In this document: one piece after another, positions 1 through 10,704 of the stretch
Layout: each line of letters opens with the position of its first letter
Numbering within the stretch: the first letter of the stretch is position 1
Assembly: GCA_030737835.1 (NCBI GenBank)
Contig: CM060847.1
Span: 20,486,433-20,550,432, forward strand
Origin: Acorus gramineus
Lineage: Eukaryota > Streptophyta > Magnoliopsida > Acorales > Acoraceae
Length of the DNA stretch: 64,000 nucleotides
Direction: 5' to 3'
The notes under the pieces: generated by a model
The model's input: only the letters and a program-made list of their open reading frames with translations
What the model was told of the DNA's origin: nothing
Database searches by the model: none
Program-made: the position numbers and the translations under genes

Positions 1-295
1 TGTGCTGTATGGAAAGTGAAGAAAAATGAGAGAAAAAATATTTTTTCCTTTAACCAATTTAAAACATGTTGTTTGTGCCAAACAAAAAGAGAAAAATTAT
101 TATTGAGAAAAATCGATATAACTCCCTCGAAAGTTAGCTAAATTAGTCTTAGTCCCTGTAAATTGAAAAATCGCCACGTCTCTATGTTATTCAAAAAATA
201 TTGTTCCAGTTTTTATCGTTACTTCAATTAACTAGGTACATAGTTAATCCTAATTATACATTAAAAGTTACCAGAATGCCCTAACCCTTTATTTT

Positions 296-608
296 TGAAA
301 AATCAATATAGCTCCATAGAAACTTATGAAAATCGGAAAAGCTGAAGGTCCCTATAAAATCGGTAAGTTTCCTCATGTCCCTATTTATTAGACAATATTT
401 ATTTTAGTCTCTATTGTAACCGAAACTAATTATATTTTGGTTGATTCTAACTATACATGATAAATTATTGTAATATTCTTTTAAAATTACTTGATAAATT
501 ACTGTAATACACTAACCAGATTTGTAATTGACTTTAAGGGGATTTACTAATTTTACAGAGACATTTTCAATTTTCATAAATTTCCAAGGGATTATATCAA
601 AACTTCCC
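296..608. mobile_element. Small TIR element, same family as its host
   Basis: The left end (TTGAAAAATCAATATAGCTCC and on through AAACTTATGAAAAT) is mirrored on the opposite strand at 540-608, where AAATTTATGAAAATTG and TTTTGATATAATCCCTTGG are read. The ends resemble those of the surrounding 105-2164 element (ATATARCTCC core), so this looks like a related copy inserted into it. No coding potential. A related end is also visible near 22893. Confidence 0.45.
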
Positions 609-774
609 CCTTTTTATCATTGGTGGGTATAAGATAGCAAAAGAATTTTTTAGGAAAAGGTAGGGGCATTTTTGTCATTAAAAGGACTAAATCGAATTTT
701 TTATATTTCATAGGGACTTATTTGAATGTATTTATTATAGCAATTAACTCAATGACAAAATCCGTTATTCATAC

Positions 775-2065
775 TAGGGGTGCAACTCGGGCGGGTCGGG
801 TCGAGTTGAAGACATGTCCAAGCCCAACCCACGATATACAGTGCCCAACCCGAACCCGACCTCAACCCGAATGGTGCAACCCGAGCCCGAACCCGACCTC
901 AACCCGCGGGTTCGGGTCGGGTTCGGGTTGAACCCGGGCTCACTAACACTTTGTCACTTTCAACTTTCTAAACTTTGGATCTCCTCTCTGTATCTTGAAT
1001 GGCATTTAAGCTTTGGATCTCCTCTCTGTATCTTTCCATTAGAAGCCATGGTCGGTCTATATCACACAAACAAGTCTCAACAACTGAACAAAGTGAACGA
1101 TTGAACGAACCTCTCTTTTTGCGTCGACGAGGGCTGAGGGCCGTCGAGAGTCGGGGAGGGTCGGGCGGCGTGGATCGGTGAACGTCGGGCGGTCGGCGAG
1201 GGCTGAGGGCCGTCGAGAGTCGGGGAGGGTCGGGCGGCGTGGATCGGTGAACGTCGGGCGGTCGGCGAGGGCTGAGGGCCGTCGAGAGTCGGGGAGGGTC
1301 GGGCGGCGTGGATCGGTGAACGTCGGGCGGTCGGCGAGGGCTGAGGGCCGTCGAGAGTCGGGGAGGGTCGGGCGGCGTGGATCGGTGAACGTCGGGCGGT
1401 CGGCGAGGGTTGAGGGCCGTCGAGAGTCGGGGAGGGTCGGGCGGCGTGGATCGGTGAACGTCAGGCGGTCGGCGAGGGCTGAGGGCCGTCGAGAGTCGGG
1501 GAGGGTCGGGCGGCGTGGATCGGTGAACGTCAGGAGGCTGAGGGCCGTCGAGAGTCGGGGAGGGTTGGGCGGCGTGGATCGGTGAACGTCGGGAGGTCGG
1601 CGAGGGCTGAGGGCCGTTGAGAGTCGGGGAGGGTCGGGCGGCGTGGATCGGTGAACGTCGGGCGGTCGGCGAGGGCTGAGGGCCGTCGAGAGTCGGGGAG
1701 GGTCGGGCGGTCGGTGATGGTCGCCCGGTCGGTGAGGCCGTGAGGATTGGAGAGGTTTGAGTGTTTGAACTTTGACGGCAGTGAGTGAAAGGGGTATTGG
1801 ATATTTGGATGAATTAGGTTTAATTGAATAAAGGGCTATGATTTTTCCATATCAAAGATGGAGGGTTGAGATTTAACCCCTCTAAAAATAATATGCGGGT
1901 TCGGGTTCAACCCAGCCAACCCGAGACGCCAACCGAACCCGACCCGAATTGGGTTCGGGTTGGTTCGGGTTCGGGTCGGGTTGAACCCGACGCTAAAAAA
2001 CCTCAACCCGAACCCGCCCACGAGCCGGGTTGGGTCGGGTTCAACCCGCCCAAGTTGCACCCCTA
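775..2065. mobile_element. hAT-like MITE with GGGTCGGGTT-rich arms
   Basis: The terminal inverted repeats are TAGGGGTGCAACTCGGGCGG (775) and its complement with one mismatch, ending ...TTGCACCCCTA at 2065. A near-perfect 8-bp direct repeat flanks it: ATTCATAC at 767-774 and ATACATAC at 2067-2074, one base off the right tip. An 8-bp duplication and a TAGGGGTG tip are typical of hAT MITEs. The subterminal arms (780-945 and 1890-2060) are runs of (GGGTTCGGGTCG). The centre is a 69-bp minisatellite. There is no transposase. Confidence 0.7.
1125..1720. repeat. 69-bp GC-rich minisatellite, about 8.5 units
   Basis: Tandem units run GGTCGGCGAGGGCTGAGGGC, then CGTCGAGAGTCGGGGAGGGT, then CGGGCGGCGTGGATCGGTGA and ACGTCGGGC, with a 69-bp period. 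One unit near 1531 is shortened by an internal deletion and the last unit (about 1700) degenerates. Because 69 is a multiple of three, one frame stays open and gives a repetitive Arg/Gly peptide with a 23-residue period. This is a by-product, not a gene. The array sits inside the hAT-like MITE. Confidence 0.9.
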
Positions 2066-2164
2066 AATACATACTTTCTGGGGACCTGTGACAAATTGTC
2101 CAATTTTACAGAGACTAAAATCGATTTAGTTAACTTTTTGCAGGGAGTTATATCGATTTTTCCC

Positions 2165-2650
2165 TTATTTGTTATGTGACGTGGACTCATCTTTCAAAAT
2201 TTTATTTATTTAAAAATATTTGACAAATTTTAATTCAAAAAAAAAAACATTTGATACATAATTTTAGGTTGCTTTTATATTATATTTAATTAGTACACAA
2301 ATAATTTTTTATTTTTCATAAATTTTTATAACACAGACAATGCATTTTATTTTATGTTATTTTCCATCTTAGGCTTAAACAATAGTTTTTATTTTTTGTC
2401 ATTTTTCATTACAAGCACAAACAAAAGTTTTTATTTTACATTACTTTCCATAAGTGGCATAAACAACATATAAATATGTCAAAGGAAAAATGATTTCTTT
2501 TCTGTCAGTTTCTCTTTAACTAAAATTCTTTCATTTTCCTTTAACTAAATATAAAACTAACTTTAACATAATCATTGTCATAATCATATATATACCCTCC
2601 AAACACTTGTAATATATGCTTATAGATTTACGAACAATCTATTTACATTT
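2165..2650. other. AT-rich intergenic stretch, nothing identified
   Basis: A/T-rich DNA with homopolymer runs and repeats of 'TTTTATTTTATGTTATTTTCC' type; no gene, RNA or clear element end. The last nine to ten bases (ATTTACATTT) may be the degenerate target duplication of the long-TIR element that follows (compare ATCTACTTT at 20797). Confidence 0.6.
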
Positions 2651-4025
2651 GGGGAAATTAATTAGAGATCCTCACAGCCATCCCCCAATTATTTTTAGAT
2701 CCCTTAACTTTTTTGACTTTTTTCTAAGTCTCCATCTCTCAACCTCATTATTTTTATGTTCAATTTAACACTTTCCGTCATACCCCTTTTTTGGACTTTC
2801 AAAAATACTCTTTCAACAAATACATTTACCCAAACAATTCAAATCTCACATTCTTCTTCCCTAATTCATCTCTTCTATTCACCTTTTCTCCTTTTTTTCC
2901 CACCAAATTGCAGAGAGAATGAAAGAATGCAATCCAAACCCAAAATCATTTATTTCATCACGTATGTTCGTCCACCCTTTGTGTTTCTTCTCCATTCAAA
3001 CCATAACAAGCCCACCATTCAAAACCCTAAAAGCCTACTCCATATGGAAACCCTAAATGGGCCACCAACCTGACGCTCCCCCCTACGCCGACGATGGCGG
3101 CGGAGACGACGGAGAACCACATAGACTTCAACACATAGAAATCTACCTATTGTAAGTCATTTTAATATGTTTTTTTCAAAATGTCTAGGTCCAGATTTAA
3201 TGTGTGGTATTTCTTTCCATGTATGATATACTTTAGTGATATATTCCATGTTATAGCATCATTCTTTTTCTCTGCTTGAGTGATATGTTCCACTTCGGTC
3301 TCTTGGTACAGTGTTATGGATTTTGGGCACATTGTTAAATATTTTCAGTACAATATTAGGTCATATCGGTACAATAATAACCTATGTTGTCCTGTGATAT
3401 TCCATATATGATATATCCAAATTATTGATCCATGATTATTAAAGAATACATGAATTTTATATTTACAGATTCTCATAAAAAAATTAGTATGTGGCATACA
3501 TAAATTCATCTTTATTGAAAAACTTGTTATGTTAGTCTCTCATAAAAAGAATTAGTTGTTAGTCTTTTAGTACACTGTTATGCTATGCTTTAATGATCTT
3601 GTAATTTTTTTTTCTAAATGACTCACCAAATCCTCATATCCTTCCTTTCAAGATTTTAAAATTTTCCCCTTCACCAAATGGCGTATAATTGTTCACTTAG
3701 TCTGTGATATTGGTTTTTATATATCGAATTATAATTTCTATTAACATATGATTCATTAAATTATATTGTTCCATTTGCCCTTGTTAGGAATGATAGATGC
3801 ACATTTGGAGCATTAATGAATGTTTAGGAGCATATTAGATGTTATTATGAAATCTAGTTATGAAAATGTATTACCGTGATCCATTGTTATTACTTATTGT
3901 TATTTTTGTTTGTGTGCACTGTTATTTTTTGTATGTGTACATGGTTGTTAGCTTTTTTTTTTTTTTTTTTTTTTTTGCACATTGTATAGGATTTTTCTCA
4001 AAAATTTATCCCAAGCCATCCATGA
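2651..4025 (+). repeat. Left long terminal inverted repeat (about 1.37 kb) of the large element
   Basis: From GGGGAAATTAATTAGAG (2651) to about 4025 this arm is the reverse complement, by eye around 85-90 percent, of 10705-12084 plus 20777-20796. Landmarks shared by both arms are: a GAGATCCTCAC / GTGAGGACCTC tip; TTTTTAGATCCCT; the GCGGCGG block near 3095 (opposite 11645-11672); ATGTATGATATACTTTAG; GATAGATGCACATTT; and the poly-T tract at 3952-3976 opposite the poly-A tract at 10758. Inverted ends of this length are characteristic of Mutator-like elements. Confidence 0.85.
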
Positions 4026-5069
4026 AATTTCCAAATACAATACAATCCAAAGCTCCTTCTAAGCCATCAAAGCTCCTTCCAAGGAATCCACCAAAACTCT
4101 TCCGAAGACAAAAGTGAAGAAGGAATCAATAAAAACATCCAATGTTTCTATAAAAGAAAGTAGAGGTAAAAAATTCTATCTGTCCTACTTGTTGGTTTTG
4201 TGAAATGTATGTTATTATGTGCTATGTGCATTATTATATAATCTGGGTACATTAGTAACCTTTATGAGTATCTTATTAAATTATATGGATACACTATTAT
4301 AATGTATTTGTTAATTCTGAGTTTCATATTCTTTTTGGTCTATAATTTGGATCTAGAGGTAATGTAACTCCACATCTCTGATGCTTAGAAGGAAATGAAG
4401 AACATATAATAAACATATTGGTTTAGTATGTACAAACATGGTAATGATTACGCTTTGATGGGTTAGAATGAACTCTATTTATTCATCAAAAGACTTTAAG
4501 TAGGCTTGTGATATACTTATTTCAGGGGGTCTATGTCTCCATGACAAGTTTATCAAAGAAAGAAAATGTAAACTCTGTCAGGGGGTATATTGTTAATTCT
4601 TTTCAATAACCTATGTTTGTCATATGTTATTTCATCTATTAGTGAGCACATTGAAGGGGTTGTCTTATATTAATTCTTTTCTGTTTACCAAAGAAATGAC
4701 TTCATTTAAGCTTGTGATATTCTTAGAACATATTTTCTTAGTCTCTTAGTAGTTATGGCTCCTTGTTACAATTTTTTGTTAGTTGATGAATGATGTGTTA
4801 ATTTTGGGGATGTCATAAACCATCAACAACTTTCTTGCCTTTGGTTTTATGTATATGAGAATGTTTAATTTATAAATCTATTGGAGAAGCATGTTTTCAA
4901 AAAATACCAATTGGTCTTTTATAAGGTATTTTGCTATTGGTACACTATTATGAATTATGGGTACACTTTTAGTTATTCTCAATATTTTGTTATGGATTGT
5001 AGGTACATTGTTAATTTCCAATAACTTATGTTTATTTTATGTTATTATTCTTTTTGTATATTATTGTTG
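4026..5069 (+). pseudogene. Interior of the large element with a degenerate Lys-rich exon-like piece
   Basis: About 4040-4165 can be read as a basic, lysine-rich exon (..KTLPKTKVKKESIKTSNVSIKESR) ending at an AG|GTAAAA donor-like site near 4165. The frame is broken upstream. The rest to 5069 is AT-rich and intron-like. This is probably a decayed 5' part of the gene whose last exon-like frame is at 5070-5456. Function unknown. Confidence 0.3.
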
Positions 5070-5456
5070 ATGGCTGAGGAGGTTGCTCTAATAGTAGTGT
5101 TTCTTGCTTTTGTGGAGAGGGCAGTCATAGACTCTTACTTTAATGGATTCCAGGCTAAAGAACAAATATTTCACCAATGCTACCATGTCACAAGGGAAGC
5201 ATTGAAGGAAAAGATGTTGTCCTTCGTGGAGTCCAAGGACGAAGAGGACGTGAAAAACTTCATTCGGCTGTGGATAACCTTCATGTTCCCAGTTTTTTTA
5301 TTTTCGGCTGACCAAGTCGACATTCCAAGATTTAGAGATGAATATTTTGCGAAGATTATAAGACGACACAAAGGAAATGTGTTATGGATGGACAAGACGT
5401 GTTTTGAATGGATCTATTATACAGATAACTTGAATGGACATGAAGTTGTGTTTTGA
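5070..5456 (+). CDS. Unknown protein fragment inside the large long-TIR element (128 aa)
   Basis: An uninterrupted frame starts at ATG 5070 (MAEEVALIVVFLAF...) and ends at TGA 5454-5456. The frame is open a further 14 codons upstream to another ATG at 5028, but that part is hydrophobic and AT-rich like intron sequence, so I take the later start. Residues 10-128 look like real protein: amphipathic, with balanced charge, and with a stretch KNFIRLWITFMFPVFLF followed by acidic, aromatic and basic residues. That pattern is loosely reminiscent of the plant domains (DUF1985 type) that travel with Ulp1-carrying Mutator-like elements. I cannot confirm this. It lies between the two long TIRs, so it is probably the 3' remnant of an element-encoded or captured gene. 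No transposase motif is visible. Confidence 0.35.
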   Translation: MAEEVALIVVFLAFVERAVIDSYFNGFQAKEQIFHQCYHVTREALKEKMLSFVESKDEEDVKNFIRLWITFMFPVFLFSADQVDIPRFRDEYFAKIIRRHKGNVLWMDKTCFEWIYYTDNLNGHEVVF

Positions 5457-5526
5457 ATTGACAGAAAATGTGTTATATTACATATAACTTGTGTTATACC
5501 ATTATGAACGGAAGTTGCTTTTGAAT

Positions 5527-6432
5527 TAGGCCTGTCAACGGGTCGGGTCCAGACCTAGACCTGACTCGACCCGCACCTGATTACATGTGTAATATACCCG
5601 GCCCGAGTTGGACCCGACCCGACGGACCCGAACAAACAAACGGGTCGGGTCCGGGTCCACCCCGCCCCGACCTGTTGGACCCGAGACCCGATTGTTTTAT
5701 TAAAATATGCTCATATATTATAAGACCATTAGTATTAGTTGATACATAATTTTATTTCTTACTTAACTTATTTTTGTATCCACAGGTTCATAATCATAAC
5801 AAAGTAACAAACCCATAAATCATAAGCCATAATCATAATCATAATCATAATCATAATTATAACATTTTTTCGTTGTGTTGATATTGCAATTTGCAAGAAT
5901 TTGATTGTTTAATATGTAATAAACTTAGTAATGTATTGTCGATGTCGTCGGTTTGTTTTGGACAATTAACTTATTAGCTTTTGAATTTGTATGATTAATT
6001 AGTTTGTTGATGATTTATGTTTATTATTTAGGTTAATATATTAGTGTTTATTGTTTTGAATGTTGTTCAGGTTAATATTGTTTTGAATGTTTGTATAATT
6101 AGTTATGTTTATTATTTTTAATATGTTTTTTATGTTAGTGGTTATTGTTTTGGATGTTGTTTAATAATTCATTTACTTCTTTTGAATTGTATAAAATTAT
6201 ATTCAAACATAGTCTCATTAATAATAATGTTTTATTACAAAAAATTTGGCAAATAAATACATGAGATCTTTTTTTTTTTACCAACCATCCGGGTCGGGTC
6301 GGACCCGGACCCGACCCGGGTCCGAGTCTACATTTTCCTGAACCCACAGGGTCTGGGTTGGACCTGGACCCGCCGGGTCTTGCCACAGGTCGGGTCCGGG
6401 TCCACCCCGACCTGACCGGTTGATAGGCCTAG
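5527..6432. mobile_element. hAT-like MITE with GGGTCC-rich arms
   Basis: The TIRs are TAGGCCTGTCAACGGGTCGG (5527) and the complement of the right end, TAGGCCTATCAACCGGTCAG (ending 6432). The flanking 8-bp direct repeat is TTTTGAAT (5519-5526) and GTTTGAAT (6433-6440), seven of eight identical. Subterminal arms are rich in GGGTCCGGGTCGG on each side, like the arms of the 775-2065 element. The centre is AT-rich, with a (CATAAT)n run at 5826-5860. No coding capacity. It is inserted in the interior of the large long-TIR element. Confidence 0.75.
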
Positions 6433-7439
6433 TTTGAATGGATCTAATGTACATTTGTTGACCAATTGATATTATGAATATAAGTTATGTTATGAATGAT
6501 AGTTGTGTTATGCCTGTGTCATTTGGAGCGCTCTGATTAAAAATTTGGCTACATAATTTTTTTCCTAGAAGTTATGTATTCCCGATTTGGTATTTGGATT
6601 TGATTTTGTTAAAATCCAAGATGAAGAGGTTTAAATATGATTTTATTATGAGATGCCCAGTTTTGAGTTAGCTTTCGTACAAAAGTGGAATTAGATCAAC
6701 TGGATTCATGTAGTAAAAGTTATGGGTATTTTACCAAGTATGCCCCGGGGATGAAAAATTCTGGCAGCAGCCCTGTTCTATGTTTAGCTCTAATTTCGGA
6801 ATAGCTGGAGAGATTATTTGATCTTGGCATAAACATGAAAGTTGTAGATAATCTTCTTGGCTTTCTAACGGAATTTGAATTGTGCAATTCGGAGCTATAT
6901 TGAGAAAGTTATGACTGTTCTAGTGAAGCATGTACAGAATTTCTAAGGCATGGATGAATTGGTCATTTCCATCCCTCTTTAGATATTTATTTGTGGCCAA
7001 AATATCTTCTCTCTCTCTCTCTCTCTCTCCCCCCTCACTCCCCACGTCTACCATTTTTGATCTCCCCTTCTCTCTTTTCACTCCCCCCAAGTGTTTGTGA
7101 TAATTCCTCAAAGAGAAGGAGAAGGTGGAGGAGGAAGTGATGGTGAGTGTTTGTGTAGGTGTTGTTGTTGTTGTGATCTCCTCTCTCTCAAGCACCCTCT
7201 CATATCTTGTTCTCCCCCCCTGATTTACAGCCAAAGGAGAGTCTGAAGAGGTGGTGGTGGTGGTGGTGGTTGAGGTGGTCGTGGGCGCGTCGAGAGCCCC
7301 CATCTCCCCCTTTTCCTTTCACTCTTTTGGTAAGTTCTCTTCCCTTCTTTTTGTTTTTTAGGGTTGTTGGGATGGTTAGGGTGTTCATGCATGCTATGCA
7401 TATGAGTTAGAGTGTGTGTGAGGGGTTGGGGAGAGTTAA

Positions 7440-7870
7440 AAAGGGGTAAAGGAAGGCTGGGGGCGCGCGCAGAAGGGCGCTGGTAGGCGCAGGCGGGCGC
7501 GCGCGGGAGCTGGCGCGAGCGGGGGTGCGCGCAAGGCGTGCGCGCGAGTGCGTGCAGGGCAGTGCGCCTGGGCATGCGCCTGGGCGCGGGGCTGGGGCCA
7601 GTGCATGCGTGCGCGTGCGTGCGCGTGCTGGGGCGTGCGCGGGGGTTGTGCACGGGCGCGCAGTGCGCGCGAGGGCGCGTGGGCTGGACATGTAGTGCGC
7701 GCGGGCAGGTTCGCGGCAGTGCGCCAAAGGTGCTGGGGCGCGTGCGTGCGTGCGTGCGCGTGTGGGGGGCCATGCGTGTGGCTGCCCGAGGGTTCGGGTA
7801 GGTGTCGGGGCACTCGGACTTGCGTGCGTACGTGCGTGCTCGCATGCGTGCGAGTCCGTATGCATGCTTG
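7440..7870. repeat. GC-rich, G-biased low-complexity region of E1
   Basis: Alternating GCGCGC/GTGCGTGC runs, strongly G-rich on the plus strand, such as GGGGCGTGCGCGGGGGTTGTG near 7630. Several frames are open on both strands only because stop codons are rare at this GC content; no protein is proposed. The equivalent variable region occurs in E3 (14400-15290), E4 (18050-18840), E5 (25740-26860) and E8 (49970-50620). Confidence 0.85.
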
Positions 7871-7949
7871 TCCGAGTATTTGGTATTTCTAGTAAATTTA
7901 GATGTAATTTGTGTTGTTACTCACCAAATTGGATGCCCCTACCTTGCAG

Positions 7950-7988
7950 ATCTCGTCGGATGGGATGCGCGAGGTCCCGGGTTGTAAG
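7950..7988 (+). other. Conserved mini-exon-like block of E1
   Basis: Thirty-nine bases between an acceptor (CTTGCAG) and a donor (GTGAGTGG). The same block, 36 nt long and flanked by the same splice signals, is present in E4 (18947-18982) and, on the minus strand, in E3 (14259-14294). In E5 (25601-25636) the acceptor has changed from CAG to CAA. E8 keeps only the donor half (GTGAGT at 50635-50640). Conservation of splice-site-bounded sequence inside fast-changing DNA suggests a processed transcript. Confidence 0.5.
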
Positions 7989-9939
7989 GTGAGTGGTTCG
8001 ATTCCAATCCTCCCCCTCTCTAGGGATGCGCTCGATGTGCGTAGACCCGCGTCGCGCATAGATGGGACCCCCTAGCTATAATATGTAGATATCTTGATAA
8101 TGCATATTTTGCTATGATATAACCATGCCTTGTTAGACATTATATGCTAGGGATATACATCCATGATTCATGTATAGAGGCCCATACATGCCTAGACACC
8201 ATGTCCCATGCTTGAAAAGCCTTGATCTATGCATGTTTCCCATTTAGTTTAATTTAATTAAATCAAAATGAGATTATATTGGTATAAGCATGCCTTAGAG
8301 AATATTATAACCTTGTTGTTATAATATATGTTTCCCCGCATCTTAGTTATGCGCCCTGGAGGAATTCTTAAGAATTCATGACATTAGTAGTGTTAGAAAT
8401 CGTTGTCGACGGATCCAAGAGGATCGTATCCGTGTGAGTAGGCTGTTTTCTCCTCTTCGTTGGATCCGAGTAGGGACTCCCCGGCATTGGAAAGCTGTCC
8501 TGACAGAGGGCTCCCATCTGTAGGTACCTCCGATGCGTTCGGAGGGTGCTGATCGTGGGAGTATACCAGGTAGAGGCTACGTGAGGCAGAGGCTACTGGT
8601 GGACCAAGGGTGGAGAGCAGCCTAGTCTGTCCCAAAAGGCCCATGTCACCCCTAAAGGGTGAGGGTGAGGTGGGTCGGCGATGTTACGATCCCGTTTAGG
8701 GACTTTAATTATTTTAAGGTTAATATGAGTGTGTTGCATAGATTGTTGTTATGCCGGTGTTTTGATATCTCGATAAGTGATATTCGAGAGTATTTGTTTT
8801 TCATTGGGTTCGCTTTGCGAACATGTGATCGTTCTCCCCTTCGTTGGATCCGATGTAGGAACTTCTCGGGATTACAGCTGTCCTGACAGAGGGCTCCCAT
8901 CTGTAGGTACTACCGATGCATTCGGGAACGTACTGACCATGGGAGTATACCAGGTAGAGGCTACCCGGGGAAAGGGCTACCGGTGGACCAAGGGTGTAGA
9001 GCGGTGAGTTGAAGAGGCTGGGTTGTAGCTGTCCTGACAGAGGGCTCCCATCCGTAGGTATCACCGATGCATTCGGGAGCGTACTGATCGTGGGAGTGTA
9101 CCAGGTAGAGGCTACCCGGGAGAGGTTTAACGAATGATATTGGTGAGGGTGAGGATGAGGCGAAGACACATCGCCTCGTTACCCATTCGTTGTTCGACCG
9201 TTCCCATAGTTGTTGGGTCTGGTCTCGTAATCGATGTTCAAGGACATCGTTGGGCAGTTATCTAGATGTAGATGATCCAGTAGTGTTGTGTAGACCAGTA
9301 ATTCCGGGTCTCTTCGACCGACGGTATGGTCTCTCCCCAAAAGTCCCAAGAGTCTCCCTCCGGGAGTGAGGGTGAGGGCGAGGTGGGTCGCGCTGCTGCG
9401 TGACCCTGTTATCCATTGGGTTTCCACCCATGTTTTCCTGGAAGGGAAAGTGCTTATGTATTGAACTGTAGTATGGTGATTGGTTTCCAGCCACTCACTG
9501 AGCTTGTAGCTCACCCCTCGCATACTGTTTCTTTTCAGGGGCAGTGTTGGGCGTGGAGTTGGAGCTTCCCTGTGGCGTGGTCTTATGGGCGTGGAGCGTT
9601 CTTCCGGCGGGTGGCGAGTGCGAGGCTGTCAGCAGTCCTAGAGTCATTGTATGTATTGTAATTCGTGCATGTGGCACATGTTGTATTTTCTTTGGTCTAG
9701 ACTTGGCTCTCACAGGACAGTGATTGTGTATTCGAGTCTGTAATAATGTTTTTGATTTACAGACATTGTTTATATATTATGCTTCCGCTTTTCAGTCAGT
9801 TATCATTATCTTGTTTTGCCACCTTGTGTATTGTTGTTGGAGTCTTTATTGACCTCAGGTATTGATAGCTGATATTTTATTATTGCCACGTCTCGGGGAC
9901 GGCCGCCCTGGGGCGTGACAAGTTGTGTTTTGAATGATA

Positions 9940-10115
9940 TAACTTATGTATTAATTGTTGTGTTATGAATGAAGTGGTATTATGAATGATAAATCTGTTA
10001 TGAATGACAATTGTGTTATGAATGGTATAGTTGTACGTGTTATGAATGAAGTTGTATTATGAATGATAGTCGTGTTATGAATGACAATTGTGCTATGAAT
10101 GGTAGTCGTGTTAGT
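9940..10115. repeat. Short tandem repeat around TTATGAATGA
   Basis: About eight to nine diverged units of TTATGAATGA plus 7-13 variable bases (for example TTATGAATGACAATTGTG). It lies in the interior of the large long-TIR element, just downstream of E1. Scattered units also occur left of E1 (about 6472-6500), so E1 landed inside the array. Confidence 0.75.
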
Positions 10116-10704
10116 CCATCTAGTTACATTGTGATTCACTTGTAATACATTATTAGCCACTTGGGTACACTATTAAGCACTACCAATGCATCGTTAGTTC
10201 ATGTAGGTACACTGTTGTGCACTATCACTTGTAATATTAGATCCACTTCACTTACTATCCTGTATACATCATTCACAATAGTTTAAGCATTATCAGATCA
10301 ACATGCACTCAATAAGCAGTAAGCATATAAGAGAATCTGACTTAATACAAATAAATGTTCATACATGATAATAAGAATATTTAATTAAAACATAAAGTTA
10401 TTTTTCAAATTGAACCAACTACTTCATTTTAAAACTACAACTGGATTTCTGCATGTCTTTGTGTCGTGTCAAAGACCCTTGCATCTCGAACAACAATACA
10501 ATGACACTGCATCCGGATCTGCTTATGACTCAATCATATTTTTCTTTTTTCTCCTAGACCTAATCTTTGTTAATGGAGGTTTGATGCATATTTTACCTTC
10601 TTTCTCCTCTGTCCTCTGAACAACAATACAATTTCACTGCGTATGGATCTTCCCGTGACTCAATCCTATTAACTAGTTATGCTTCTTTATTGTAGGAACA
10701 AACT

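Larger units (their letters stand above)
105..2164. mobile_element. Outer TIR element (about 70-bp inverted ends), host of nested elements
   Basis: The left end (105 onward) and the reverse complement of the right end (to 2164) share the block AAAAATCGATATAACTCCCT. The similarity continues for roughly 70 bp, through a GTTA.CTAAAT stretch and GTCT.AGTC.CTGTAAA. No transposase reading frame is seen. The interior is occupied by a smaller element of related type (296-608) and by a hAT-like MITE (775-2065). The superfamily is not assigned: the flanks are AT-rich (TTATTATT against TTATTTGTT) and give no exact target duplication. Confidence 0.6.
6506..9920 (+). mobile_element. LTR-like element E1, 3.4 kb, 5-bp target duplication
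   Basis: Starts TGTTATGCCTGTGTC and ends GGGGCGTGACA. The 5-bp duplication AGTTG is exact on both sides (6501-6505 and 9921-9925). It is inserted in the large long-TIR element. It holds no retrotransposon protein frame. Read on the plus strand it has, in order: a CT-rich leader; a donor TTTTG|GTAAG near 7331; a GC-rich variable region (7440-7870); a mini-exon (7950-7988) between CAG and GTGAGT; (GTGAGG)n blocks; the shared CACTGAGC..GCTCACCCCTC block (9495-9523); and an acceptor CTTTTCAG at 9531-9538. The simplest reading is a solo LTR of a long-LTR retrotransposon. A non-autonomous element with a spliced non-coding transcript is the alternative. Confidence 0.8.

Noticed and set aside
2756..3073. 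105-codon plus-strand frame (mirror at 11698-11964 on the minus strand)
   Set aside because: Both are in the long TIRs, AT-rich, Phe/Ser/Thr-biased and not conserved between arms at the protein level.
7225..7865. Long minus-strand frames rich in Ala, Arg, His and Pro
   Set aside because: Composition artefact of the G-rich core of E1.
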